A stretch of 64,000 bases of DNA from Emydura subglobosa (lineage: Eukaryota; Chordata; Testudines; Chelidae): the NCBI GenBank assembly GCA_007922225.1, contig ML679966.1:33711383-33775382 (forward strand), read 5' to 3'. Below, piece after piece: positions 47,891-57,815 of the stretch. Below the pieces are notes generated by a model. That model did no database searches. It was not told where the DNA came from and worked only from the letters and a program-made list of their open reading frames with translations. The stretch's first letter is position 1; every line of letters begins with the position of its first letter. Both the position numbers and the translations under genes were made by a program.

Positions 47891-48365
47891 GTGAGTTTTT
47901 TTTCTTCTTAGCAGTAGAATACTTTGCTGCGCCATGCTGCAATCAAGGGAGCCTGCATCATGGCAGAACACAGCTGGTACCCTGCTGCATGCAGCAAATC
48001 TTCCCTTTCCTCTGCGTGACCCTCAGGAGACTGATATCGCTAATGGTCACCTAGGGAAGACGGCGCATGTTTAAAATGCCAGACCTATACAGCGGATGCC
48101 CTATACCTTTGTATTCCCCATTGTAATGCCCTATCAAGTCACTTTGATTACTTTTATTTGGTTTAAGCAGAGACTATATCTCTCCCCTCCCCCCCCACGC
48201 TGTCCGCATGTAAGATCCCCTATGTAAGGGCACAGCGAGCAGACCCCTGTGGGATGTCAGGAATGGAATGAGGGTCTGTGTTTGCCCTGTGTACTGCATG
48301 GGGAGTATTGTCTACATTTACTCTGCTAACAATGGCTACCTTGTGAATTTTTTTTCATTCTGTAG

Positions 48366-48782
48366 ACACCTCGGCCTTGGCCCCATCCTCAAGAAATGCT
48401 GCAGAAAGACCATCACAGATTAGAAAGAGGAAAAAAAACTCCAAGAGATGACATGTTTTGTGAGCTCATGAACCCTTCAGCGGCCGCAGAGACCGAGCTC
48501 AGAGCGTGGCAGCTGACCTTGTCCCAGAATATGGACATGGAGAGGGAGAGTCGCAGAGAATCGCAGGAGCATGATCGCAGTACCACACAGGAGATGCTGC
48601 GAATCATGCAGGACAAGGCAGACATGCTCCGGCGGCTTGTGGAGCTTCAGGAGGAGCGGAGGCAGGACAGAGTCCTGCTGCAGCCCCTCCATAATGCTCC
48701 TCAACTGAGGACTTTACTGCCGTCCCCCTCCCCCGCCCCCAAGAGGTCTCAGAGGAGATTGGCCAGGCTGCAGTGGAGGTGA
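48366..48782 (+). pseudogene. Harbinger Myb/SANT-like protein, exon 2, frameshifted
   Basis: After the CATTCTGTAG acceptor the sequence reads DTSALAPSSRNAAERPSQI in frame with exon 1. It then enters a run of eight A at 48431-48438 where the frame is lost: in frame, a TGA follows within a few codons, while the frame one base over reads RDDMFCELM, then MDMERESRRESQEHDRSTTQE and QDKADMLRRLVELQEERRQD. That helical, charged tail is the normal C terminus. The simplest reading is one extra A in the tract. AATAAA at 48897-48902 would end the transcript. Confidence 0.7.
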
Positions 48783-48896
48783 GCAGAAAGCAGCTGCGGA
48801 CACGCTGACAGCTGACCAGCAAGCTACCACCCTATCCCTGGAGACAGTGAATGAACACTCCCCTTCCCCCTGTCCCCCATGACTTGTATGTTCATA

Positions 48897-48933
48897 AATA
48901 AAAGTTTGCATCATTTTAACACGTTTCTTTATT
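48897..48933. terminator. Facing polyadenylation signals between the two Harbinger genes
   Basis: AATAAA for the + gene lies at 48897-48902. The complement TTTATT at 48928-48933 gives AATAAA for the - gene. The two are 26 bp apart, so convergent transcripts end within or just past each other's 3' end. Confidence 0.65.
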
Positions 48934-49035
48934 AAATCATATCTTGTTCTGGAGGGATTTGGAGGGTACAGATATCGATGGGAGGGAGAAAAGGGGGGGG
49001 GGGGAACAAAGGCAAACAACATACAGGAACAGAAA

Positions 49036-49740
49036 TCACTCCTGCATCTCATTGCAGAACCTGGTTTTCAAAGCTTCCCTAATGCAAAGTGCTCTGCAGT
49101 TAGCTCTCAGCATACTGCTGGCATCTGGCTGCTCATAATCGGCGGCCAGTCTTTCTGCCTCCACAGCCCAACCCTGGGGGAACCTTTCACCCTTCGCTTC
49201 ACACACATTATGAAGAACACAGCAAGCAAATATCACAGAAGGGAGGTTCTTTTCACTCATGTCCAGCCTAGTGAGGAGAATCTTCCATTTACCCTTTAAA
49301 CACCCAAAGGCACATTCTACAACCATTCTGCAACTGCTTAACCTGTTATTAAAACACTCCTTGTCACTGTCAAGGTGCCCGGTATAGGGCTTCATTAGCC
49401 AAGGGAGCAAGGGATAAGCAGGATCCCCCAGGATCACTATGGGCATTTCCACACCCCCGATGTGAATTTTTTGGTCGCGGAAAAAAGTGCCCGCATGCAT
49501 GATAGAGAACAGCCCCGAATTACGAAATATGCACGCGTCATGCACCTTCCCAGACCACCCCACACAGATGTCGGAGAAACGACCCCTGTGAACCACAAGG
49601 CCTTGCAGGATCATGGAAAAGTACCCCTTGCGGTTTATGTACTCGGTTGCTAGGTGGGCAGGCACTAAGATAGGCAGTTTGGGAACCCCATCGTGGCAAA
49701 CCCTTCCACTATGTCCTGCACATTTCCCAAAGTCACTAGC
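49036..49740 (-). pseudogene. Harbinger DDE transposase, C-terminal catalytic part
   Basis: The minus-strand frame carries the DDE_4-type core of HARBI1-like transposases: RKGYFSMILQGLVVHRGRFSDI, WSGKVHDACIF (second Asp), ILGDPAYPLLPWLMKPYTG, and VECAFGCLKGKWKILL (Glu), then VLHNVCEA. The first catalytic Asp, which the family has in a VDGTHI-type box just before 'IPI', is not here: at about 49672-49681 the sequence jumps from MGFPNC to LPILVPAHLA. A deletion of roughly 8-10 codons with a frame change explains it. The enzyme cuts and joins the element in family members; here it cannot. Confidence 0.8.
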
Positions 49741-49742
49741 CT

Positions 49743-50267
49743 TCATAGCAGAAGTCTATTGATGGCCCTGCATACTTGAATCACGGCGGTGCCCACTATA
49801 GATTTACCAACTCCGGATTGATTCCCAACCGAATGGTAACAGTCAGGGGTTGCCAGCTTCCACAGAGCGATGGCGACTCTCTTCTCCACTGTCACAATTT
49901 GTCTCAAGTGAGTACCCATGCACTTTAGCGATGGAGCCAGCTCCGAGCACAGTTCAAGGAAAGTGACCTTTTGCATATGAAAGTTTTGCAGCCACTGGTC
50001 ATCATCCCACAGCTGCATAACGATGCGGTCCCACAAGTCTGTGCTTGTTTCCCTGGACCAGAACCTGCGCTCCATGGACTGCAGATGATGCGTTACAGCC
50101 TGCAGCAATTGTGAATTGTTCTGCTCGGTGGCTTGTAGTAATGTAGCCTCGGTGGCATTGCTGTTGCCTGTGCTTCGGCTTCTTGCTGTACTTCGAAAAT
50201 ACTCGATGATAAGCACCGATGTATTTGTGACGCTCACAATAATAGTGCAGAGTTGAGCTGGCTCCAT
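49743..50267 (-). pseudogene. Harbinger transposase, N-terminal part, with a nonsense codon
   Basis: The likely start is the ATG read at 50265-50267 (MEPAQLCTIIVS). A charged, low-complexity region (TGNSNATEAT, TEQNNSQLLQAV) leads to the conserved block DRIVMQLWDDDQWLQNFHM, TFLELCSELAPSL and KRVAIALWKLATPD then YHSVGNQSGVGKS. The frame stops at a TGA at 49743-49745 right after CRAINRLLL. The next codons (RLVTLGNVQDIV, then GFATMGFPNC) continue the family pattern past the stop, so the TGA is a nonsense change, probably from CGA. Upstream ORF extension to 50585 runs into the terminal repeat and is not coding. Confidence 0.75.
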
Positions 50268-50592
50268 GTCCCCGCAGCAATGGTGAGCACGCGGAGTAAA
50301 AAAACGGCATGAAAACAATTTTCCTGTTTGTTTGGGGGAAGAAGGGAGGGGGAAGCAGCGTTGCATCATGGGACGATGACACTCGTCCCAACAACCACTG
50401 CGGCTAGTTGCACAGTGGGATAGCAACCCACAGCGCAATGCTTTGAAAGTCAAAATAAGCGTGGTGAGTGTGGACGCTTGAGACCTGCGCAAACAGCGTA
50501 GTGTGTACACGCTGCTGCAACTTCTAAAAATCGACGGGTGAAAGTCGACTTTAAGTAAGTCGACTTTACTCGGCAGTGTAGACATACCCTTA

Positions 50593-52600
50593 GTGTATCT
50601 ATATGGAAGTCAATGGTACTGCTCCTGTTTAAACCAAAACTTAAGTTGAATCTTATTTCTTAAAATAGCTGGCAAAAATTTTAAGAAATATCTCATCTTG
50701 TATTTATTTGTTACAATAAAACAGAACCCTCTTACAGCTAAGTCATGCTTTTCACAGGACAATTTCCCTATAAGTTGAAGTTTACAGTAACTAGAATCAA
50801 CACAACGTTAGGCACTGAAACATTTGAGACTTTCATTCTACTTCTCTGTTAACAGAGTTTTATTATATCCTAATTGTAAAGATCATGCAAAAATATCTTT
50901 CTATGAACAGGCCTGGTTTTAGGAGTCATGTTCATAGATAAGAAGGGCAGTTCTCTTCTGCTCTCTTCACAGTCTACTTGATAATCAGCCTACTTTTGCT
51001 CCTTGTGTAATTTATATTCTGTTTCATAGGTGCCAGACGAGAAACTGTGTAATGGAGTTATTAAAAAAAAAATAGGGGTATAGTAAGTGAGGGAAGAAAA
51101 TGTGGCATAAGTATATAGATAGAATGTAAAGAGTAAGAATGAGAAAGATACAGTATATACAAAATTCGTAAGCAATCTAAACACACTGTAAAAATTTTTC
51201 AGTACAAGTAGATTTGCAAATTATTTAGTTTCAAGTAATTTTGTTGGCTCTCAAGAACAACCAAACACTGCACTTCAGTGTCATCCCATCTATAAGCATA
51301 TATTGCCTTGTTTTACCAACAAATTAAATCACTGTCTGGACTGGGTTGTAGCTGTTTGTTTAACACCTATGACTCATCTTCTCTCCCTATCCTATCCTCA
51401 ACCAAATGACAAGGAAAAGAAAATAGAATAAAACCATTCACAGTGGTATTACTGTATGGCCAAATTATTATGCTATGCACTGAATCCATTACTTTGCCAT
51501 TAAAGTCCTTTGGGACACCAAACCTAATAAACTTTTACATTTATCCCTGATGGTAACTATGGATTTAACTCTATTGCTTCTATTGGGTCACGAATAGTGT
51601 CTGCTAGAATATATGGGGTTGGTTGTAGGTGTAGTTGTATGCTGTATAGCTACACCCAACGTGCTCCTTTCAGAGCAGAAAAGCAGTGAATGTCCCCTCT
51701 GAGGCAGGTAGTGCAATCTAAAATTTTGGAATGTAAGGCTCAACTGGACTCCCATTTTACTTTGGGTTTTCAATTTTTGCCAGAGATGCTCCTTTAACAG
51801 CCTTGGACTGACAGGCAGGACTACAAGGAAATTCCACAGGGGGCCCCAGGACTTGGATGTCTTGCAAGACTCATCCAATGACAGACTGAAGATAGATTCC
51901 ATTTATCTGTGGAACTATGTCCTGGGCGGAAGGGGGACCAGGGCCCAAGAGAATTTAAAATGGCCAGATTTGGGAAGGGCAGATGTGAAGAATATTGTTG
52001 GCTTGGAGAAGGGTAAGACCAGATGGCACAGGAGGTGGGGATTTAAGTGGGATGGGGCCTAGCTCTAGCTGCCGTCTCTCCAGTCTTGTGTTTGAATTTG
52101 GTGCCCACCACGTTATGCATTAGGAGGTGTGATTTGAGATACCCCATAATGCACAGCACAGTAGCATACTAAATGTAAAAACAAAAGGCAAGACAGAGCA
52201 GTTCACGTGGCAGGCCAAACACTGAGACAGCTGATCCCACCAGAGAACCACAACATGAAGTGGGGTCAGCAGCACTTCCAAACCTTTTGTGTGAAGGAAG
52301 AATTCTTGTCCCTGAGGCATGCTGAGTCGCAGTGGACAAAGCGTGAACCACCATTGCCCAGACCAGCTTCAGAGGTTCCTGTTCTCTCCTTTCCTGCATG
52401 CCCTTGTCTCCCATCTCCTACTTGTCTTTTAATATGACATTCAGTTTTTTAAAGAAACAGACAATATAAAATAATGAATAAATATTAAAAAAATAAGATA
52501 TGGGAAGGATGGCTATTTTTAAACACAATTTTAAAACCCATCTGACTCCAGTAAATTAGAACAATTCTGGAAAATGTGGGTTTTCTTGTATATGTTGTTT
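50593..52600. other. Intergenic, nothing named
   Basis: AT-rich. Frames up to about 100 codons exist, but none has a coding signature. No repeat was placed. Confidence 0.45.
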
Positions 52601-52653
52601 GAGTGATGGGTAAGAGCGATCCTCACATACTGGATGAAATCCTGATCCCATTG

Positions 52654-52730
52654 GGCATGTCTACACAGCCAGCTGACCCAGCCCAGCCATGGCCGTGCCA
52701 CAGGTCTTCTATTTCAGTGTAGATGTACCC
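52654..52730. mobile_element. Very short Harbinger-type MITE (about 77 bp)
   Basis: Ends GGCATGTCTACAC and GTGTAGATGTACC are inverted repeats close to the Harbinger ends. It sits in a known palindromic repeat: CCCATTG appears on both sides (ending at 52653 and starting at 52728), consistent with a short duplication. The flanking text GGATGAAATCCTGATCCCATTG and GAGATCAATGGCGAAACTCC would be continuous without it. Confidence 0.6.
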
Positions 52731-52734
52731 ATTG

Positions 52735-53835
52735 AGATCAATGGCGAAACTCCCATTGACTTCAATGGGCACAGAATTTCACCCACCTAGGTGGAATGGA
52801 CAGGGCAGGCCTCTGTCACCTTCTGGGCTGTCACCTGCATATCATACAAACTGATTTTTCAGTGTAGTAAAAACCATTTTACTAACAAATTTTTTAAAAC
52901 ATTGTGTCTAGCAAGTGTCTCTCCTCCAGGCAAATCAGGAATAACACCATAACGTCTGGTGGTATTCATCTCTACTCCACGGATTCCAGGGTTATTCTGA
53001 TAATTACACTGTGAAGCTCCAGTTTGGAAAGCAAGCGTGGGAGTGGGCACCCCTACCTAGCTCCATGCAGCAGCAGAAAACTGTAATTTATTACCATTAA
53101 TTAAATCACATCGTTTCTTTGTTAAGTGTAGTTTGCTCTTTGCTCATTATTGAAGCCCATGATCAGCATAAAGAGGCTCTAATTTGACCTGACCAAAGAG
53201 CTTTTCATCATTCCTCACCCTTGCCATAGCTTTTACTCAAGTGCATTCTTTCCATTAGTGGGAATGACCTTAAACCTCCCTTAATGTATCAATGGCAAAG
53301 CTGACATTGCTCACTTAGGATGACATTGTGATGATCAGCTCATTTTGCTTTAGGATGCTGAGCCAGATTAAGCACCAAAAATCAGAAAATAAACAGTATT
53401 AATACTCTAATAGTAGATTTTTTTTGTTTTTGCCATTAGCATGCTAGGAGTCAAACTAAAATGTGTCTGCTGACAATGCATCCCTCCAAAAATCCCCTGT
53501 CAACCCTTTATCAGCTCAAAATATTTGTTAGAATTCTTTGGGGGGAAAAAAAGCAGCCAAAGGTGACCCAGTGGATAACACTTGCTTCCCTTTTCCAGCA
53601 GCATGGTCTTTCACAAGAGACTACCAGAGGAAATAAACATGGCAGGGGGTTGTGTTTGTTCTTCCACTAGACCCGCAATAAAAAGATTTTTTATTATTGG
53701 TTGATTGCTGACAGTGTGCTTAGCACCATAAAAGACACAAAGGAAGACATAGGCACTGCCTGGAGTAGTTACACCCTAAATAGATTCTTACCAGGATGTC
53801 TGTCTATGCCTGTGGGTTAAGTGTGTGACTGAAAA
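52735..53835. other. Intergenic upstream of SLC10A4, nothing recognised
   Basis: AT-rich, without a repeat or gene I can name, apart from the palindromic repeat remains around 52735-52790. Confidence 0.45.
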
Positions 53836-53840
53836 CTCCC

Positions 53841-53849
53841 TATATAAAG
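53841..53849 (+). promoter_or_regulatory. SLC10A4: Possible TATA box upstream of SLC10A4
   Basis: TATATAAAG lies 369 bp upstream of the start codon, at the edge of a GC-rich region beginning near 54040. If used, the 5'UTR would start near 53875. The alternative is a CpG-type dispersed start inside 54040-54200. Confidence 0.35.
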
Positions 53850-54176
53850 CAGACACAAGACACTGGATACAAAAATAAAAGCAAACATTCTTGTGTAAGA
53901 GGCAGAGAGAGCCAAGCAGTCTAATGCGGTGTGAATATACTAGATACAGCTGTAGGTGCTGTTGTGTAAAACAGATGAATTCAGTGTGTGTCAATGAGGG
54001 GTGTTGTGCTTGGCTGTAAGTGGAGGTGTTTCGGGAGTGGGCAGGAGATGTGCCTGTGCTTCAGCCCGGTGACTGACTGACAGTCTCCACACCGCCTATC
54101 AGTCCGCACCTTGCGGGGCCTCCCCGGCTCCTCCAGTGCTTGGGCAGGCGATACGGACCCGGCAGTTTCCGACTCG

Positions 54177-54191
54177 ATGTTCAGCCCCTGA
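54177..54191 (+). promoter_or_regulatory. SLC10A4: Four-codon upstream ORF before SLC10A4
   Basis: ATG at 54177 is followed by three codons and TGA at 54189-54191. It ends 26 bp before the main ATG at 54218 and is in a different frame. If the messenger starts upstream it would precede the main start and could lower translation; this is inference only. Confidence 0.4.
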
Positions 54192-54217
54192 CTGCGAGAC
54201 ACGCACAGTCCACAGCC

Positions 54218-54699
54218 ATGGCCAGCAGCTGGGTGGAGAATGGGACTCTCTTCCCCTTCGCTTCGCTCTCCGCGGAGCCCGAGAACAACACCACCACCAG
54301 CACCAGCACCAGCAGCAGCCTGCCCGCCGTGGGCAGCCCCAGCCCCTCCAGCCGGGTGCCGCAGGCAGGCAAGGGGCCGGGGGGCAGCCCCCCGTTCTGG
54401 GACACCCCTCTGAACGAGGGTCTGAGCGTCTTCGTGGGGCTGGCGCTGTGCACCACGATGCTGGGCTTGGGCTGCACCGTGGAGCTGAGCCAGCTCGGGG
54501 GGCAGCTGCGGCGGCCGGTCGGGGTGCTGCTGGCGCTGCTCTGCCAGTTCGTGATCATGCCGCTGGTGGCTTTCCTGCTGGCGCTGCTCTTCGCCCTGGA
54601 CGAGGTGGCGGCGGTGGCCGTGCTGCTGTGCGGCTGCTGCCCCGGGGGGAACCTCTCCAACATCATGTCCCTGCTGGTCAGCGGAGACATGAACCTCAG
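54218..54699 (+). CDS. SLC10A4: SLC10A4, exon 1
   Basis: SLC10A4 belongs to the bile acid-sodium symporter family (SLC10). It is an orphan, mostly neuronal and mast-cell vesicle protein with no settled substrate. The start ATG gives MASSWVENGTLFPFASLS; no in-frame ATG lies upstream, and this N terminus resembles that of the human protein (DNVTLLFAP). N-glycosylation sequons are at N8 and at N23/N24. A Ser/Thr/Pro-rich extracellular tail leads to WDTPLNEGLSVFVGLAL and the SBF motif GCCPGGNLSNIMSLLVSGDM. The exon ends at CTCAG|GTACCG with 2 nt of a codon. Total length from three exons is 402 residues; the human protein has 437, the difference lying in the N-terminal tail. Confidence 0.96.
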
Positions 54700-55284
54700 G
54701 TACCGAGCCGGCGGGGCGCCGGGCTCTCAGTGCCCCTCGGGGCTGGGGATCTTCCCTGAGGGGGGTCAAGGACCCGAGGACCAGGCGTGCACCGCGCGGG
54801 GAGAGGGAGGCAGCCGGGGCCGGTGCGGGGAGCTCCGGGGCGCGTGTGGCTGCGGTGGGGCTCCGTAGCGGTGCGGGTGTTGGGGGGTCCGTAGCGGTGC
54901 GGGTGTTGGGGGGCGGTGCGGTGCGGTGGGGGTCCGTAGCGGTGCGGTGGGGGTCCGTAGCGGTGCGGGTGTTGGGGGTCCGTAGCGGTGCGGGTGTTGG
55001 GGGGCGGTGTGGTGCGTGAGGACGCGCTGGTTTACAGATGTGCCATATTTTAGCCCGCTCCGTGCCAGCCTTTCGCTGCCCTTGCTCCGGGGCGCGGCCA
55101 GCCCCACCCTGGGGCCGGGGCGAGGGGAAAGGCGCCCAGCGGAGTCCTTGCGCGGCTGTGTGTCCGTGCCTCCTTGCCCCAAAGGGCTCTGCACCGCCAG
55201 CTCTCCCGGGCGCCGGAGGAGGCATCGTCCCTGCCCCCGCGGAGCTGAGCCGGTGCCTGTCCTTCTCTCCCCTGCCTCCTCCAG
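54700..55284 (+). other. SLC10A4: SLC10A4 intron 1, with G-rich minisatellite
   Basis: A 585-bp GC-rich intron. Within it 54855-55015 is a tandem repeat array, listed separately. The remainder is part of the CpG-rich domain that covers exons 1 and 2. Confidence 0.85.
54855..55015. repeat. G-rich tandem repeat (minisatellite) in SLC10A4 intron 1
   Basis: Units of about 25-30 bp built on GGGTCCGTAGCGGTGCGGGT with GTTGGGGGG spacers are repeated imperfectly: CCGTAGCGGTGCG occurs five times. Several runs of at least four G are present on the + strand. Unit number is likely to vary between individuals. Confidence 0.9.
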
Positions 55285-55495
55285 CATTATCATGACCGCC
55301 TCCTCCACCCTGCTGGCCCTGCTGCTCATGCCGCTCTGCCTGTGGATATACAGCCGCGCCTGGATCAACACGCCCCTGGTGCGGCTGCTGCCCCTGGGGG
55401 CCGTGAGTCTGACCCTGTGCAGCACCTTGCTCCCCATCGGCCTGGGGGTTTTCATCCGTTACAAGCACACAAGGATCGCCGACCTCTTGCTCAAG
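55285..55495 (+). CDS. SLC10A4: SLC10A4, exon 2
   Basis: Acceptor CTCCTCCAG, then SIIMTASSTLLALLLMPLCL and IYSRAWINTPLVRLLPLG, and the end RYKHTRIADLLLK at the AAG|GTAACA donor. Exon length is 211 nt and ends in phase 0. Hydrophobic segments LLALLLMPLCLW and VSLTLCSTLLPIGLGVF are consecutive transmembrane helices of the SLC10 core. Confidence 0.96.
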
Positions 55496-56025
55496 GTAAC
55501 AGCAGCTGCCTCCCGTCCTCGTCCCCGTCCCCGTCCCCCCCTACACAGAGGTGCTGAGACCCTGCACTTCCCACCGACTGCGCATCGCCCCTCGGCAGCC
55601 GGGGTGGTTAATCCCTGGTGGGAAAGGGCTCTGCCTCTCGGTGCCCCACCGTCGGCGCCGCGGCTTTAGGGAGCGGGGCGGGAATCCTTTAGCATGGACA
55701 CGATCTAACGCAGGGGTCAGTTTGAGAACCCTGGTCTAATGAAAGGATAAGAAAAGATGCACGTGGGGGAGGATTTAAGAGGTAAAAGAGCCAGATAAAG
55801 CTTGCTAAACCCTAAAAATATTGCCCCACATAGCGAGTACTCCGCGAAGTAAAGAGCAGCCTGCACAGAGAGCAGCGTGCATGGTGCCTATCTTATCAAG
55901 ACTGAATGTAAGTCTAGATGCTTAGCACTTCCATGTAATGGATAGATATAATTCAAATCATAGGATTAAAGCACATCACACACATTCGTTTAAACCCTCA
56001 GGACTTGTTCCGAATTCGAAACACA

Positions 56026-56066
<41 letters not shown>

Positions 56067-57815
56067 TTTTCCAAAGAGGAAGCATAAGCCCCATTGTGGT
56101 CAACTAATACTAAAATACTGCGCATGCATGACTGTTTTCTGTAAAACTGTTACAGGCAGGGTTATGGTTGAATTCAAGTAGCTCTTTTTGTTATAAACCA
56201 AAATTGCTCTCTTACAAAAACCAAAGGATGAACCAATATTTCCTTTCAGCAACACTGAATTAAAGGTTCGGCAGATAGATGTAATGCCATTTCTTAAATG
56301 CAACAAGAACAGAGTAAAAACCACAAAAGAAATGCTCAATATATTTCTAATTATGCGGCAACATTGCTAAGCATGTGCTTTAAATAAATAAATAAATAAA
56401 GGATATACCTATAATCAGGTACTATTCCATGTATTAGAACTAGTAGCTTCAGTCCCGTATGCAATAAAATCAGTACATTCCAAACAAAAATAGAAACACA
56501 TGTACATCTTAACTTGGAATAATTAAAACAAAAATATAACAACAGTTATTGTTTTCTATGCTATTTCTTTGTTTGGAAATATACACATTTTCAATAGGCA
56601 TTTTCATCAATAGTGGCACAACCAATTTCTATATTTCCGACTAAACCTTCATCATGCAAGCAATTTGTATGGAAGCCAATAAAAGGAAAGGTTTCAGGAA
56701 AGGGAATTAATGCATGGGGATGGAAAAGTGAAAGCATAGTGTGGAAACTACTAGCCATAATTGAAAAGAAATACCTGACAGACTGAAGTACTATCACAGA
56801 AGTCTTTAAACATATCTTTATGTTGAAAACAAAAGAGTGAAATAAATATTTCTGTTCATCAAAACAAAACATGAAAGTTAAAACTTAAGGTAAACTTTCA
56901 AGCAAAACACGCTCAAAGGTAAAGCAAAGCAACTCAGCACACAACGCGTTAATACTGCAAAAATTATTCAATGGCTGCAGTATGCTTAGAATACAGTGAA
57001 CTAAAAGACCCAAACTCTGGGCCCCTTAATCCAATTAAAGTGAAACTGAATTATGAAACTGCCATTGAATTCAATGGTATCAGACCTTCTTCAGAATTGG
57101 TATTATCCTTTTTAAATCTCAGTTTGGATGTTTTATATCTCCTTTAGGCTTAAATTTGACATATACATTGTTAGGCAAGATGAAATTTCTTTTAAATATT
57201 ACTTTACTAAAATGTAAATTAGAGAAACTATTTAAAGTATTATAGAAAAAAATGAATGTGTTTAGTGTCATACACTCCCCCCCCCAAGACTTAGCTTCAT
57301 TTTCTTTTTATAATGAAAATGTACATACATTAATGCAGATTGTTATTTCCTTTCTGAGAAAGTATCCCAGACAAGTTATACTGTTAGAAGCTATTTAAGA
57401 GACAGATTTCTTCCACCCTTACTCATCTCCAACTTGATCCAAAGCCCACTGAAATTTTGGAGTAGGTCCAAGGTAAGAAACGGTGGCAGAATCTGTCCAT
57501 CATTGAATAGGTTAAAAAAAGCTCTACACTAGAAATACTAATGATATGACAAACTCCAGGACATTTGGAATTAAGGAGAGTGGTTCTTCCAATGTCTTTC
57601 AGTCACATTTTGTCTATTCACTGTTCATGTAATGAATATTTCTGCAGTAACAGCTGCAATATAATGTGCTGATTTTTTAAAAAAAATATTGTTTAAATTC
57701 TTTCCTTATTATATTATTTTAATAATTGTGTATTTAATTAATTTGCTTTTAAATACAATTCTAATGCAAGTTTTCCCTTCTTTTTTCTCTGACGTATCTG
57801 ATTCATTATTGTTAG
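55496..57815 (+). other. SLC10A4: SLC10A4 intron 2
   Basis: 2.3 kb. GC-rich at the start, then AT-rich. A (TC)n run is at 56029-56063. Palindromic CATTGAATTCAATGG repeat material lies near 57060-57080 and possibly 57430-57500. No further feature. Confidence 0.7.
56029..56063. repeat. (TC)n microsatellite
   Basis: About 17 uninterrupted TC dinucleotides following ACACACAC. Simple-sequence tract in SLC10A4 intron 2. Confidence 0.97.

Larger units (their letters stand above)
46984..50589. mobile_element. PIF/Harbinger DNA transposon, two-gene, 3606 bp, with TTA duplications
   Basis: Ends GGCCTGGTCTACACTTGCGAC and the complement of CAGTGTAGACATACCC are inverted repeats, with the block G-T-C-T-A-C-A-C shared exactly. 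TTA flanks it on both sides (46981-46983 and 50590-50592), the usual Harbinger target. Near both ends lie repeats of the GTCGACTT/AAGTCGAC type (47094-47103, 50541-50552 and neighbours), likely binding sites. It carries a Myb/SANT-like protein gene on + and a DDE transposase gene on -, facing each other. Both genes are damaged, so the copy is not autonomous now. Confidence 0.93.

Noticed and set aside
50267..50585. N-terminal extension of the Harbinger transposase up to 50585
   Set aside because: It runs through the terminal inverted repeat and shows no family text before the ATG at 50265-50267.
54136..54868. Longer SLC10A4 N terminus starting upstream of 54218
   Set aside because: The open frame upstream has no in-frame ATG, only TTG/GTG, and the N terminus beginning at 54218 resembles that of the human protein.
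53981..55468. 495-codon open frame antisense to SLC10A4 exons 1-2
   Set aside because: Stop-poor because of GC richness and the minisatellite; its Pro/Thr/His repeats come from the tandem array.
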